A DNA stretch of 64,000 bases from Oerskovia jenensis (GCF_016907235.1 NZ_JAFBBO010000001.1:1178001-1242000), one strand, 5' to 3'. Counted from the first letter of the stretch, positions 9,998 through 19,400 are shown. Notes: generated from the letters alone by a model not told the origin. Numbers and translations are program-made.

Positions 9998-10897
9998 ATG
10001 CGTAACAGCCAGCCCGTCCTCCGGGCCACCGCCGTCCCGTCCGCCCCGTCGATCGACCTCCTCCCGAGCCTTGCGCAGGCTTCCGCGGCGGGGGCTCCTG
10101 CCGCCGTCGTGTTCGTGCACGGGGTGCGCACGTCGAACGCGATCTGGGGTCGTCAGCTCGCCCACGTGCGCGACGCGGGGCACCTCGCGGTCGCGGTCGA
10201 CCTGCCGGGGCACGGCGAGCGCAGCGGCGAGCGGTTCACGCTCGATCGAGCCTTCGAGATCCTGGACGACGCCGTCTCGTCCTTCCCCGACGACGTCCCG
10301 GTCGTCGTGGTGGGCATGTCGCTCGGCGGGTACACCTCGCTCGCGTACGCGGCGAGCCACCCCGAGCGGCTGGCCGGGGTCGTGGCGTGCGCGTGCAGCG
10401 CCGACCCGCGCGGGAAGCCCGTCGCGCTGTTCCGCGAGGCCGCCGCCCTCGTCGACGCTGCGGGCACCGCGACCCGCCGCACCCTGGGCCGTGTGCAGGA
10501 CGTGCTGCGGGCCGGGCGCTCGCTGCCCGGTGGCGCACGGGCCTCGGCCCAGCTCACGGGCGCCGGGACGTTCGCGGACCCGCGGCTCCCCGGCCGGCCC
10601 GCGTGGCAGGTCGTGACCGACATGCTGCACGAGCTCGCGGGCCGCTCGTCGCGCGCCGACCTGAGCTCCGCGAAGGTGCCCGTGTGGCTCATCAACGGGC
10701 AGCGTGACCACCTGCGCCTCGACGAGAAGCGCTACCTCGACACGGTCCCGGGCACCGCGCTCGTGGTCGTGCCGCGGGCCGGCCACGACGTGAACCTGGA
10801 CGCCCCGGACGCCTTCAACGCCGCGCTGACCCGAGCGCTCGGAGACCTCACGAGCCGCTGGTCCCCCGCCCGTCGCGGCGAGCTGGCCGCGGCCTGA
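9998..10897 (+). CDS. Alpha/beta-fold hydrolase
   Basis: This 299-residue alpha/beta hydrolase has an oxyanion-hole region FVHGVRTSNAIWG, a nucleophile elbow GMSLGGY (Ser), an acid in NGQRDHLR, and the catalytic His in RAGHDVNLD. The cap region is arginine/alanine-rich. The start at 9998 is preferred because the preceding in-frame sequence is Pro/Arg-rich and not protein-like, but the ribosome-binding site is poor, so a downstream start is possible. Substrate unknown; esterase or small-molecule lipase is typical for the family. Confidence 0.85.
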   Translation: MRNSQPVLRATAVPSAPSIDLLPSLAQASAAGAPAAVVFVHGVRTSNAIWGRQLAHVRDAGHLAVAVDLPGHGERSGERFTLDRAFEILDDAVSSFPDDVPVVVVGMSLGGYTSLAYAASHPERLAGVVACACSADPRGKPVALFREAAALVDAAGTATRRTLGRVQDVLRAGRSLPGGARASAQLTGAGTFADPRLPGRPAWQVVTDMLHELAGRSSRADLSSAKVPVWLINGQRDHLRLDEKRYLDTVPGTALVVVPRAGHDVNLDAPDAFNAALTRALGDLTSRWSPARRGELAAA

Positions 10898-11548
10898 CGC
10901 TTCGGGGCAGCGGGCTCGGTTCGACGGTCCCGGACAGCGGGCCCGGCTCGGAGGGGCCCGGGCAGCAGGCTCCGCTGCGGAGCCGGCCCCTCGGTGAGCC
11001 TCGCGCTCGGGTGGGCCGGCGCCGTCGGGCAGGGGGCCACGCGTCGTGGCGACCCGAGGGCGGAGCGCCCCCGACCGGCCGGACAATGGCTCCCACCACG
11101 CGCGTATTGTCGCGACACAATTCGAAGTCTGCCACTTAGAGAGCACCTTTTGTGTGTTGACGACAGAACTTTCGTCTATCTGTTGACATAGGCCGAACCG
11201 TGCGTTCTGATGATTGACAGTTGCTCCTGGAAATCACCGGGGGACCCGGATCTCCTGCTCGGGGCAGGTCGGAGACCCGGACCGACGGTCGGCGCGCACG
11301 CATCGTCGCGTGCACCGGCTCGGCCACCCGTGGCCACCGACCTCGCCCCGTGACACGGGTTCCCACCGATCGATCGGTGTGCACCCCTGTCGCTGACGTC
11401 CGGCGAGCGCGGCCTGTCGCGCATGCGGGACCGACACCCCGCTCCGGGGCCGCTGCCCCGGGGTCCGTCGACCGAGAGACGTGGCGTGACGCGCCGCGGC
11501 GCGCTGTCGCGCCGCACGGACTCGCCGTCCGCGTCCGGAAGGACATCC
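10898..11548. other. Long intergenic region with terminator and AT-rich promoter zone
   Basis: This 651-base stretch has no convincing gene. Its left part holds the hydrolase terminator. The central part, about 11100-11240, is unusually AT-rich for this genome. It contains the palindrome TGTCGCGACA (11108-11117) and three TTGACA/TTGACG -35-like hexamers starting at 11157, 11183 and 11214. The right part returns to high GC up to the GGAAGGA ribosome-binding site before 11549. It is probably the promoter and regulatory region of the multicopper oxidase group. Confidence 0.5.
10953..10990 (+). terminator. Terminator of alpha/beta hydrolase
   Basis: An outer GGGGCC/GGCCCC pair (10953-10958, 10985-10990) encloses an inner perfect 7-bp stem GGCTCCG/CGGAGCC (10968-10974, 10978-10984) about 55 bases after the stop codon. 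Confidence 0.5.
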
Positions 11549-12649
11549 ATGAGCGACCCGACGACCGAGCTCCTGCCCGCGAACCCCCTGTCCAGGCGTT
11601 CCCTGCTCCTCGGAGCAGGCGTCCTCGCAGCGGCGCCGGTCGCCGCGTACGTGCTCGGCCCGGGCGGCGGCGTGGCTGCGGCCGCTCCGGCAGCCGCAGC
11701 CACGCCGAGCGCGACCGTGCGGCGGATCACGATGTACGCCGAACGCATCACGGACGGCCTGGTCGGCTACGGGCTCGCACCGGGCGCCGCGACCGTCCCC
11801 GGTCCGGTCCTCGAGATGTGGGAGGGCGAGACGCTCGAGATCACGCTCGTGAACACGACCGACCAGCGCCTGTCCATCCACCCGCACGGCGTCAACTACG
11901 ACGTGAACAGTGACGGGAGCCCGTTCAACGACTCGTTCAACGAACCCGGCGAGACACGCACCTACGTCTGGTCGACCGTGCCCATGGCCCGGGACCGCGG
12001 CATCTGGATGCCCGGGAGCGCGGGCTACTGGCACTACCACGACCACGCGTGGGGAGAGCACGGGACGCCCGGCGTGGCCGCAGGGCTCTACGGTGCGCTC
12101 GTCGTCCGCCGGGTGGGAGACGTGCTTCCCCAGAAGCAGTTCACGGTGGTCTTCAACGACATGCTCATCAACAACCTGGCCGCGCCCGACACCCCGATGT
12201 TCGAGGCGAAGCACGGCGAACGGGTCGAGTTCATCTGCATCGGCCACGGCAACACCTTCCACACGTTCCACCTGCACGCGCACCGCTGGGCCAACAGCCG
12301 GACCGGACTGCTCCAGGGCAGGGACGACCCCAGCCAGGTGGTCGACAACCGCGACCTCAACCCCGGTGACTCGTTCGGCTTCCAGGTCGTCGCCGGGCTG
12401 GGGGTCGGTCCGGGAGCCTGGATGTACCACTGCCACGTGCAGTTCCATGCCGACGGCGGGATGGCCGGGATCTTCCTGGTCCGCAACGCGGACGGCAGCA
12501 TGCCGCCGGGCGCGCAGGAGTCGATCGACCGGTTCCGGGGGCACGGGGGGCACACGAGCGCCCCGAACGCGCCAGCGGCCCCCGCAGACCCCGCAGACCC
12601 CGCAGCTCCCGCAGGCCCCACAGGTCCGGCGGGTCACGCCGGTCACTGA
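11549..12649 (+). CDS. Two-domain multicopper oxidase, Tat-exported
   Basis: This 366-residue protein has a Tat-like signal (SRRSLLLGAG followed by a hydrophobic run) and two cupredoxin domains, like small bacterial laccases. All copper-binding motifs are present: HPHG near residue 111, HYHDH near 161, HTFHLHAH in the second domain, and HCHVQFH followed by a Met ligand in the last motif. It should carry a T1 copper and a trinuclear cluster and reduce oxygen while oxidising phenols, metals or another protein. The C-terminus is a low-complexity Ala/Pro/Asp tail ending in GHAGH. The ATG at 11549 has GGAAGGA upstream. It stands 136 bases before the giant sugar-dehydrogenase gene. Confidence 0.93.
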   Translation: MSDPTTELLPANPLSRRSLLLGAGVLAAAPVAAYVLGPGGGVAAAAPAAAATPSATVRRITMYAERITDGLVGYGLAPGAATVPGPVLEMWEGETLEITLVNTTDQRLSIHPHGVNYDVNSDGSPFNDSFNEPGETRTYVWSTVPMARDRGIWMPGSAGYWHYHDHAWGEHGTPGVAAGLYGALVVRRVGDVLPQKQFTVVFNDMLINNLAAPDTPMFEAKHGERVEFICIGHGNTFHTFHLHAHRWANSRTGLLQGRDDPSQVVDNRDLNPGDSFGFQVVAGLGVGPGAWMYHCHVQFHADGGMAGIFLVRNADGSMPPGAQESIDRFRGHGGHTSAPNAPAAPADPADPAAPAGPTGPAGHAGH

Positions 12650-12785
12650 GGTCCGGCGACCCAGCAGCCCGGCTGACCCGAAGCGCTGTCCACCTGCTAC
12701 CGGCCCGCCGCTTCTCCCCCGAACCACCACCGCTCGGCGCCCGGGTCCCCCAGGCGCACCGCACCGATGACGAAGGAGTTGGAGA

Positions 12786-15700
12786 GTGCTTTCGAGACGA
12801 GCAACATCCCCCACCACCAGAGGCCGATCCCGGCCGCGAGCCCTGCGAACCCTGGCCGTCGGGCTCACGAGCCTCGCGCTCGTCGCTGGTGCGACCATGG
12901 TCCCCGCCTCCGCCCAGGTGGATCCCATCACCGGGGTTCCGGCGTCGACGGTCCAGGCCTCCCCCGTACAGGCGGCTCCTGCCCAGGCGGCCCCCGCCGG
13001 GACGGCCCCTGTCCGTGTCCTCGTGTTCCACGGAGCCCCGGACGTGCAGGACGACCCGGTCGTCGAGGCTACCCAGGCCTTCACCCAGCTCGGCACCGAG
13101 CACGGGTTCGAGGTCGTCGCGTCGTCCGACCCCGCCGTGTTCAGCCCGGCCGCGCTCGGTGAGTACCGCGGCGTGGTCTTCCTGTCCGCCGAGGGCACCG
13201 AGTTCAGCGCTGCTCAGGAGGCGGCGCTCAAGGACTACGTCAACGCCGGCGGTGGCTTCCTCGGCGTGCGCGACGCGGCGCGCGCCCACGCGGCCTCGCA
13301 GTGGTTCACGGGACTCGTCGGTACGCGCATCGCCGGCGCACAGCCCGACCCCGAGGACATCGCCGAGGTCACCGCGAGCGCCGACAACCCGCCGAACGAG
13401 GACGTCGGGAACCTGGTCGACGGCGACCCCGGCACCAAGTGGCTGGCGTTCGAGACCGCGGCGACGATCACGCTGCGGCTCGACGAGCCGGTCGCCCTGG
13501 CGCGCTACACGCTGACGTCGGCCAACGACTTCGACGGTCGTGACCCGAGGTCGTGGACGCTGCAGGGCTCCACCGACGGGCAGACGTGGCAGGACGTCGA
13601 CGCGCGGGACGACGAGGACTTCCCGCAGCGCTTCCAGGGTCGGGACTTCGACGTCGAGAGCGGCACCGCCTACGGCTGGTACCGCCTGAGGATCACGCAG
13701 AACCGGGGCGAGAGCTCCACCCAGCTGGCGGAGATCTCGCTCTTCGGGCCCGACGCCGTCGAGCAGCCGGAACCCGAGCTCCCCGTCGAGCAGCGCACGG
13801 TCGACCTCGTCGACCGCCAGCACCCCGCCACGGCTTCCCTGCCTCTCACGTGGGACCGCGAGGACAAGTGGCTGGGCTGGTCCGACAACCCCGCCGGCCA
13901 GGTGCACACGCTCGCACAGCTCGAGCCCGGACCGGGCGCAGGACCGACGACGTCTCCGTTCGAACCCGTGTCCTGGTGCCGCGACTACGACGGCGGCCGG
14001 TCGTTCTTCACCGGCATGGGCGGCACCGCGGGGAGCTGGGCCGACGCATCCTTCCGCGAGCACCTGCTCGGTGCGCTGCAGTGGACGACCGGCGTCGTGC
14101 GGGGCGACTGCCAGGCGACGATCGCCTCGAACTACCGCGTCGAGCGCATCACGGCCCCGAACACGCCCGGCACGCTCGACCAGGTCGGCGAGCCGCACGG
14201 TCTGACGATCGCCCCTGACGGCACGGTCTTCTACGTCGGGCGCGGGGCGTGCCCGAGCGGACCGGTCGTGAGCTGGGAGAACCCCGACGTGGGCCTCGGC
14301 TGCGGCACGATCCACGAGTGGGACCCCGACACCGGCGCCGTGAGCCTCCTCACGACGCTCGACGTCATGGGCAACCGGGGCAGCGGCAGCGAGCTCGTGA
14401 AGAACGAGGAGGGTCTGCTCGGCATCGTCCCCGACCCGGACTTCGCCCAGAACAGGTGGATCTACGTCTACTGGATGCCGCACGAGTCGATCGACCGTGA
14501 GAGCAGGGTCGGTCAGCGCACCGTCTCGCGGTTCACCTACGACCCCAAGGGGCCGAGCATCGACCAGAACACCCGTGTCGACCTGCTCGCGTGGGACACG
14601 CAGATCCACAGCTGCTGCCATGCGGGCGGTGGCATGGCGTTCGACGACGCGGGCAACCTCTACGTCGGCTCGGGCGACAGCAACTCGTCCGGGGGCTCGG
14701 GCGGCTACTCCGGGAACAACTGGACCCAGGAGTTCGGGGGCATCAGCTTCCAGGACGCGCGCCGCACGTCGGGCAGCACGAACGACCTCAACGGCAAGAT
14801 CCTGCGGATCCATCCCGAGGACGACGGCACCTACACGGTCCCCGAGGGCAACCTCTTCCCCGCGGGCGAGTACCCGGCGGACAAGACCAGGCCCGAGATC
14901 TACGTCATGGGCGTGCGCAACATCTCGCGCCTGCAGATCGACCCCGACACCGACTGGCTGACGGCCGCCTGGGTCGGACCGGACGCGACCCTGCCCGACC
15001 CCGAGCTCGGCCCCGCGAAGTACGAGACGGCGACGATCATCACGTCCGCCGGCAACCAGGGCTGGCCCTACTGCATGGGGAACGGTCAGCCGTACCGCGA
15101 CCGGAGCAACGAGGACGCGAGCGTGCTCGCCGGCTGGTACGACTGCGACAACCTCAAGAACACGTCGCCGCGCAACACCGGCCTCGTGGACATCCCGCCG
15201 GCACGCGACAACATGATCTGGTACTCCCCGAGCGGCGGCGGGCCGGTCTTCCCGGAGGGCGAGGGCGGCATCCCGACCTACGTCGACGACGAGGCGACCT
15301 ACACGATCCCGTGGCTGCGGGGCGGCGGTCAGGCCGTCATGTCCGGCCCGACCTACCGGACCTCGCAGGTCGACCCGAAGAGCGACGTCGCGTGGCCCTC
15401 GTACTGGGAGGGCAAGTGGTTGCTCGGTGACCAGTCGAACCCGAACAACCGCACCGCGGTGACGGTCGACCCGGAGACCGTGGGCGAGCAGGGTGCCCCT
15501 GCGTTCATGGAGGACCTGCGCCACATCATCCCGGGCGGTCGCGGGGACGACCTGGTGCAGAGCTGGATGGACGCGAAGTTCGGTCCCGACGGCGCGCTGT
15601 ACCTGCTCGACTACGCCGGTGGCTTCTTCAGCCTCGACCCGAACCAGAAGCTCGTGCGCGTCACCTATCAGGGTGGGGCTCCCACCCCGGCCGTGACCGC

Positions 15701-16799
15701 GTCGGGGACGAGCGTCCAGGGAGACCCGCTCACGATCGCCTTCTCCGGCGAGCGCTCCGGTGGCGTGTCCTACCACTGGGAGTTCGGCGACGGCACCACC
15801 TCGCGCGAGGCGAACCCGCGGCACACCTACGCACGGGTCGGCTCTCACGAGGCGACGCTCACGGTCACCTACGCCGACGGCACCACCGCCACCGCCACGG
15901 CCGACGCGAGCACCACGTGCACGATCCCGGACGACCGCAAGACGGTGTTCTTCGGTGACGTCGACTCGGGCGTGGCGAACGCCGACCTGGGCGGCTGCAC
16001 GATCAACGACCTGTTCCAGGACGAGAAGGAGTGGAAGAACCACAACCAGTTCCTGCGGCACGTCAAGGCCGTGGCGAAGGGCCTGGTCGACGACAGCCGC
16101 ATCTCGGGCAAGGAGCGTCAGGCGCTCGTCAACGCTGCCGCGCGCTCGCAGATCGGCGTCGAGCCCGGCGGGTACCGCACGATCTTCGACGGCACCGAGA
16201 AGTCGCTGTTCGACTGGGTCCAGCTGCCGGGCGGGAAGTTCGACCTGCAGGCCGACGGGTCGCTCCGGTCGTCCGGCGGGCTCGGGATGCTCTGGTACGA
16301 GGCGGAGGAGCTGGGTGACTTCTCCGTGAAGCTGCTCTTCCGCGACGTCTCGCAGGGGACCGCGTTCGCGAACAGCGGCGTCTTCACGCGGTTCCCCGAC
16401 CCGACGGCACCTGGCGACGCCGAGTGCGCCGAAGGACAGTCCCCGGCGTGGGTGGCGATCTCGTGCGGCCACGAGATCCAGATCTACGACGGCCCGACGG
16501 GCGAGCCGCAGAAGACGGGCTCGGTCTACAACTTCGACCCCGTCGGTCGTGACGACGCCGGGCTCACCCCGAAGGGCGAGTGGAACGAGTACGAGATCCG
16601 GGTGGTCGGGCAGAAGTACACGATCATCCGCAACGGCGTGGTCATCAACGAGTTCGAGAACACGCCGGGCCAGGAGTCCTCGCGTGCGGGCGACCCGCCG
16701 ACGGACCTGCGCCAGTTCGACCGTGGGTTCATCGGGCTGCAGAACCACGGGAACGCGGACCTCATCGAGTTCCGTGACATCCGGGTGGCGGACCTGTAG
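12786..16799 (+). CDS. Secreted ThuA / discoidin / sugar dehydrogenase / PKD / DUF1080 protein
   Basis: This is a 1337-residue exported multidomain protein; its GTG start has AAGGAG eight bases upstream. Order: signal peptide (to about residue 43); first half of a ThuA-like domain (about 76-180, VLVFHGAPDVQDD...GGGFLGVRDAARAH); an F5/8C discoidin-like domain (about 190-322, DGDPGTKWLAF...ISLFGPD); second half of ThuA (about 336-440); a PQQ-type glucose/sorbosone dehydrogenase propeller (about 448-963, with EPHGLTIAPDGTVF and GNQGWPYCMGN); a PKD domain (about 965-1040, HWEFGDGTTS); a GCTINDL module (about 1042-1125); and a C-terminal DUF1080 lectin-like/3-keto-glycoside hydrolase fold (about 1128-1337). 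It probably binds and oxidises sugars or glycosides outside the cell. The actual substrate and cofactor are inferred only from family. Confidence 0.9.
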   Translation: MLSRRATSPTTRGRSRPRALRTLAVGLTSLALVAGATMVPASAQVDPITGVPASTVQASPVQAAPAQAAPAGTAPVRVLVFHGAPDVQDDPVVEATQAFTQLGTEHGFEVVASSDPAVFSPAALGEYRGVVFLSAEGTEFSAAQEAALKDYVNAGGGFLGVRDAARAHAASQWFTGLVGTRIAGAQPDPEDIAEVTASADNPPNEDVGNLVDGDPGTKWLAFETAATITLRLDEPVALARYTLTSANDFDGRDPRSWTLQGSTDGQTWQDVDARDDEDFPQRFQGRDFDVESGTAYGWYRLRITQNRGESSTQLAEISLFGPDAVEQPEPELPVEQRTVDLVDRQHPATASLPLTWDREDKWLGWSDNPAGQVHTLAQLEPGPGAGPTTSPFEPVSWCRDYDGGRSFFTGMGGTAGSWADASFREHLLGALQWTTGVVRGDCQATIASNYRVERITAPNTPGTLDQVGEPHGLTIAPDGTVFYVGRGACPSGPVVSWENPDVGLGCGTIHEWDPDTGAVSLLTTLDVMGNRGSGSELVKNEEGLLGIVPDPDFAQNRWIYVYWMPHESIDRESRVGQRTVSRFTYDPKGPSIDQNTRVDLLAWDTQIHSCCHAGGGMAFDDAGNLYVGSGDSNSSGGSGGYSGNNWTQEFGGISFQDARRTSGSTNDLNGKILRIHPEDDGTYTVPEGNLFPAGEYPADKTRPEIYVMGVRNISRLQIDPDTDWLTAAWVGPDATLPDPELGPAKYETATIITSAGNQGWPYCMGNGQPYRDRSNEDASVLAGWYDCDNLKNTSPRNTGLVDIPPARDNMIWYSPSGGGPVFPEGEGGIPTYVDDEATYTIPWLRGGGQAVMSGPTYRTSQVDPKSDVAWPSYWEGKWLLGDQSNPNNRTAVTVDPETVGEQGAPAFMEDLRHIIPGGRGDDLVQSWMDAKFGPDGALYLLDYAGGFFSLDPNQKLVRVTYQGGAPTPAVTASGTSVQGDPLTIAFSGERSGGVSYHWEFGDGTTSREANPRHTYARVGSHEATLTVTYADGTTATATADASTTCTIPDDRKTVFFGDVDSGVANADLGGCTINDLFQDEKEWKNHNQFLRHVKAVAKGLVDDSRISGKERQALVNAAARSQIGVEPGGYRTIFDGTEKSLFDWVQLPGGKFDLQADGSLRSSGGLGMLWYEAEELGDFSVKLLFRDVSQGTAFANSGVFTRFPDPTAPGDAECAEGQSPAWVAISCGHEIQIYDGPTGEPQKTGSVYNFDPVGRDDAGLTPKGEWNEYEIRVVGQKYTIIRNGVVINEFENTPGQESSRAGDPPTDLRQFDRGFIGLQNHGNADLIEFRDIRVADL

Positions 16800-16807
16800 C
16801 ACCCGGT

Positions 16808-16847
16808 CCGTTCGGCGGGGGCGGCGCGCGCTGCCCCCGCCGAACGG
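16808..16847 (+). terminator. Hairpin between sugar-dehydrogenase and cupredoxin genes
   Basis: A perfect 15-bp stem (16808-16822 with 16833-16847) and 10-base loop start nine bases after the stop codon. It could end transcription or only attenuate it, since the next gene starts at 16897 on the same strand. Confidence 0.6.
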
Positions 16848-16896
16848 CGCACGACCCCGACCAACAGCTCTGCACATCGACGAGGAGTGCATACCC

Positions 16897-19356
16897 ATGG
16901 AACGAAGAAGTTCACGAGCGCGCGGCGCACGACGGCTCGTGGCCGCCGTGGTCGCCGGCCTCACCGCCGCCACGGTCGTCTCGGTCGCCCCGGCGACGGC
17001 CGTCCCACCCACCGCGAGCGTGTCGTCCGCGACGTCCGCGACGTCCGCGACCACGGTCGCGGCCGAGCAGGTGCTGACCTGGACCGGCGACAACAGCGTC
17101 ACCGACTACAAGGCCTTCCCGGCGACGGCCACCGCCGGCAAGGCGACGATCGTGTTCGAGAACAGCGTCGCGACCGGCAGCACGTTCGGCATGAGCCACA
17201 CGCTGACCTTCGACACGTCGACTCCCGGCTACAACCACGACGTCACGCTCGACATCCTGGCGAGCCCGTTCGACGCGAGCGGCGGCAAGCACGTGGCCGA
17301 GGTCGTCCTGACCCCCGGCACGTACCGCTACTTCTGCGCGATCCCCGGCCACGGCGAGATGTGGGGCGAGCTCGTCGTGACCGAGGAGGGCGGAGGCGGC
17401 GACGACACGACCGCGCCGTCGGTCACGGCCGAGGTGACGGGCGAGCGCGACGACGACGGCGCGTACGTCGGGGGCGCCACCGTCACGCTCGCCGCGACCG
17501 ACGACGGCTCGGGCGTCGCCGGGGTCGAGTACGACCTCGACGGCGCGGGCTGGCGGGCCTACGACGCTCCGTTCCTCGTCGGCACGGTCGGCGAGCACTC
17601 CCTCCAGTTCCGCGCGACGGACGAGGCGGGCAACACCTCGGACCCGCAGACGGCGACGTTCACGGTCGTGGAAGGGGGCGGTGAGGAGGACACGGTCGCT
17701 CCGACCGTGACCGCCGAGGTCACGGGCCGGCAGGACGCCGACGGTGCGTACGTCGGCTCCGCGACGGTGGCCGTCGCGGCCCAGGACGAAGGATCGGGCG
17801 TCTCCTCGATCGAGATCGACGCGCACGGCGGGCACTGGATGCCGTACACCACGCCGGTCGCGATCACCGAGCCCGGCGAGCACACCGTCTCCTACCGCGC
17901 GACCGACGCGGCGGGCAACGTCTCCGAGGTCGGCACGACGACGTTCACGGTCGTCGCGGGCGACGGCGAGCAGGACACGACCGCCCCCACGGTGACCGCG
18001 GAGGTCACGGGCGAGCAGGACGACGCGGGTGCGTTCGTCGGGTCCGCGACCGTTGCCCTCACGGCCACGGACGAGGGATCGGGCGTCGCGTCCGTCGAGT
18101 ACGGCCTCGACGGCGCGGGCTGGGCCCCGTACACGTCTCCGGTCGTCGTCACCGGGCCGGGCGAGCACCAGGTCGAGTTTCGTGCGACCGACACGGCCGG
18201 CAACGTGTCCGACGACGGCGTCACGACGTTCACCGTCGTCGAGGACGATGGCGGCCAGGACACGACCGCCCCGGACGTGGTGGCCGAGGTCGGCGGCGAG
18301 CAGGACGGGACGGGCGCGTACGTCGGGTCGGCGGCCGTGACCCTCACCGCGACCGACGAGGGATCGGGCGTCGCGTCCGTCGAGTACGACCTCGACGGCG
18401 CAGGCTGGGCCCCGTACACGGGTCCGGTCGTCGTCACCGGGCCGGGCGAGCACACGCTCGTCCACCGTGCCACGGACGAGGCGGGCAACGTGTCCGAGGT
18501 CGCGTCCGTGACCTTCACGGTCGTGGGGGCGCAGCCCGGCGACACGGTCGCTCCGGTGGTCAGCGCCAGCGTCTACGGCGCGAAGAACAGCGCCGGCGAG
18601 TACCTGGGCCGCGCGCTGGTCCGTCTCGCCGCGACCGACGAGGACTCGGGTGTCGCCACGATCGAGTACCAGGTCGACGGAGGGACCTGGTACCGGTACG
18701 CGTCGCAGGTCGCGGTGTCGACGCCGGGGCAGCACACCGTCGCCTTCCGCGCGAGCGACGTCGCGGGCAACACGTCGGCGGCGAAGAGCATCACGCTCGT
18801 CGTGGCGTCGACCGTGCCCGACGACACCGTCGCCCCCGAGGTGACGGCGACCCTCAGCGGGAGCCGGGACCTGCGCGGGGCGTTCCTCGGCACGGCGACG
18901 GTCACCCTCGTCGCGACCGACGAGGGCTCGGGCGTGGACCGGACCGAGCTCCAGGTCGACGGCGGGGTCTGGCAGCGCTACGCGGCGCCCGTCGTCATCG
19001 CCTCGGACGGGAACCACACCGTGACCTACCGCGCGACCGACGCGGCGGGGAACGTCTCGAAGGCCAGGTCGGTGATCTTCACGATCGTCGTGCAGGGGCG
19101 CGACCGGTGCCCCGGCTCCGACGTGCGCCCGACGGTCGTCATCGACGGCAACGACAGCACGGTCACCAACGTGGACACCGGGGACGGCTGCACCATCAAC
19201 GACCTCGTCGCCGAGGGCGCCGCCTACCCGAACCACCGGACGTTCCTGCAGCACGTCAAGCAGGTGACACGTGACCTCGTCGACGACGGCGTCATCCGAC
19301 CGGTCGAGCGGAGGCGGATCGTGGCAGCGGCCGAGCTGTCGGACATCGGGCGCTGA
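16897..19356 (+). CDS. Secreted cupredoxin protein with six Ig-like repeats
   Basis: The 819-residue exported protein starts at an ATG with GAGGAG about ten bases upstream. After a signal peptide comes a plastocyanin/azurin-like domain (about residues 60-165). It retains a type-1 copper ligand set: His in MSHTL, then Cys, His and Met in YFCAIPGHGEMW. Six tandem Ig-like (OmpL47-type) units of about 95 residues follow, each starting D-T-(T/V)-A-P and ending in a TFTVV-like strand with the motif ATDEGSGV...FRATDxAGN. The C-terminal 80 residues are a GCTINDL module homologous to one in the preceding gene product. A role as electron carrier for the neighbouring dehydrogenase or multicopper oxidase is an inference from context. 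Confidence 0.9.
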   Translation: MERRSSRARGARRLVAAVVAGLTAATVVSVAPATAVPPTASVSSATSATSATTVAAEQVLTWTGDNSVTDYKAFPATATAGKATIVFENSVATGSTFGMSHTLTFDTSTPGYNHDVTLDILASPFDASGGKHVAEVVLTPGTYRYFCAIPGHGEMWGELVVTEEGGGGDDTTAPSVTAEVTGERDDDGAYVGGATVTLAATDDGSGVAGVEYDLDGAGWRAYDAPFLVGTVGEHSLQFRATDEAGNTSDPQTATFTVVEGGGEEDTVAPTVTAEVTGRQDADGAYVGSATVAVAAQDEGSGVSSIEIDAHGGHWMPYTTPVAITEPGEHTVSYRATDAAGNVSEVGTTTFTVVAGDGEQDTTAPTVTAEVTGEQDDAGAFVGSATVALTATDEGSGVASVEYGLDGAGWAPYTSPVVVTGPGEHQVEFRATDTAGNVSDDGVTTFTVVEDDGGQDTTAPDVVAEVGGEQDGTGAYVGSAAVTLTATDEGSGVASVEYDLDGAGWAPYTGPVVVTGPGEHTLVHRATDEAGNVSEVASVTFTVVGAQPGDTVAPVVSASVYGAKNSAGEYLGRALVRLAATDEDSGVATIEYQVDGGTWYRYASQVAVSTPGQHTVAFRASDVAGNTSAAKSITLVVASTVPDDTVAPEVTATLSGSRDLRGAFLGTATVTLVATDEGSGVDRTELQVDGGVWQRYAAPVVIASDGNHTVTYRATDAAGNVSKARSVIFTIVVQGRDRCPGSDVRPTVVIDGNDSTVTNVDTGDGCTINDLVAEGAAYPNHRTFLQHVKQVTRDLVDDGVIRPVERRRIVAAAELSDIGR

Positions 19357-19400
19357 CGAGGCAGACGCCCGTCGGGGACCGGAGGTGACCGGAGGTGACC

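Noticed and set aside
12357-17102. 1581-codon minus-strand open frame opposite the sugar-dehydrogenase gene
   Set aside because: Arg/Val/Asp-rich antisense shadow. The opposite strand has signal peptide, ordered domains and ribosome-binding site.
19105-19356. C-terminal GCTINDL module as a dockerin
   Set aside because: It has an Asp/Asn-rich start and an INDL string but lacks the duplicated 12-residue calcium loops and spacing of dockerins.
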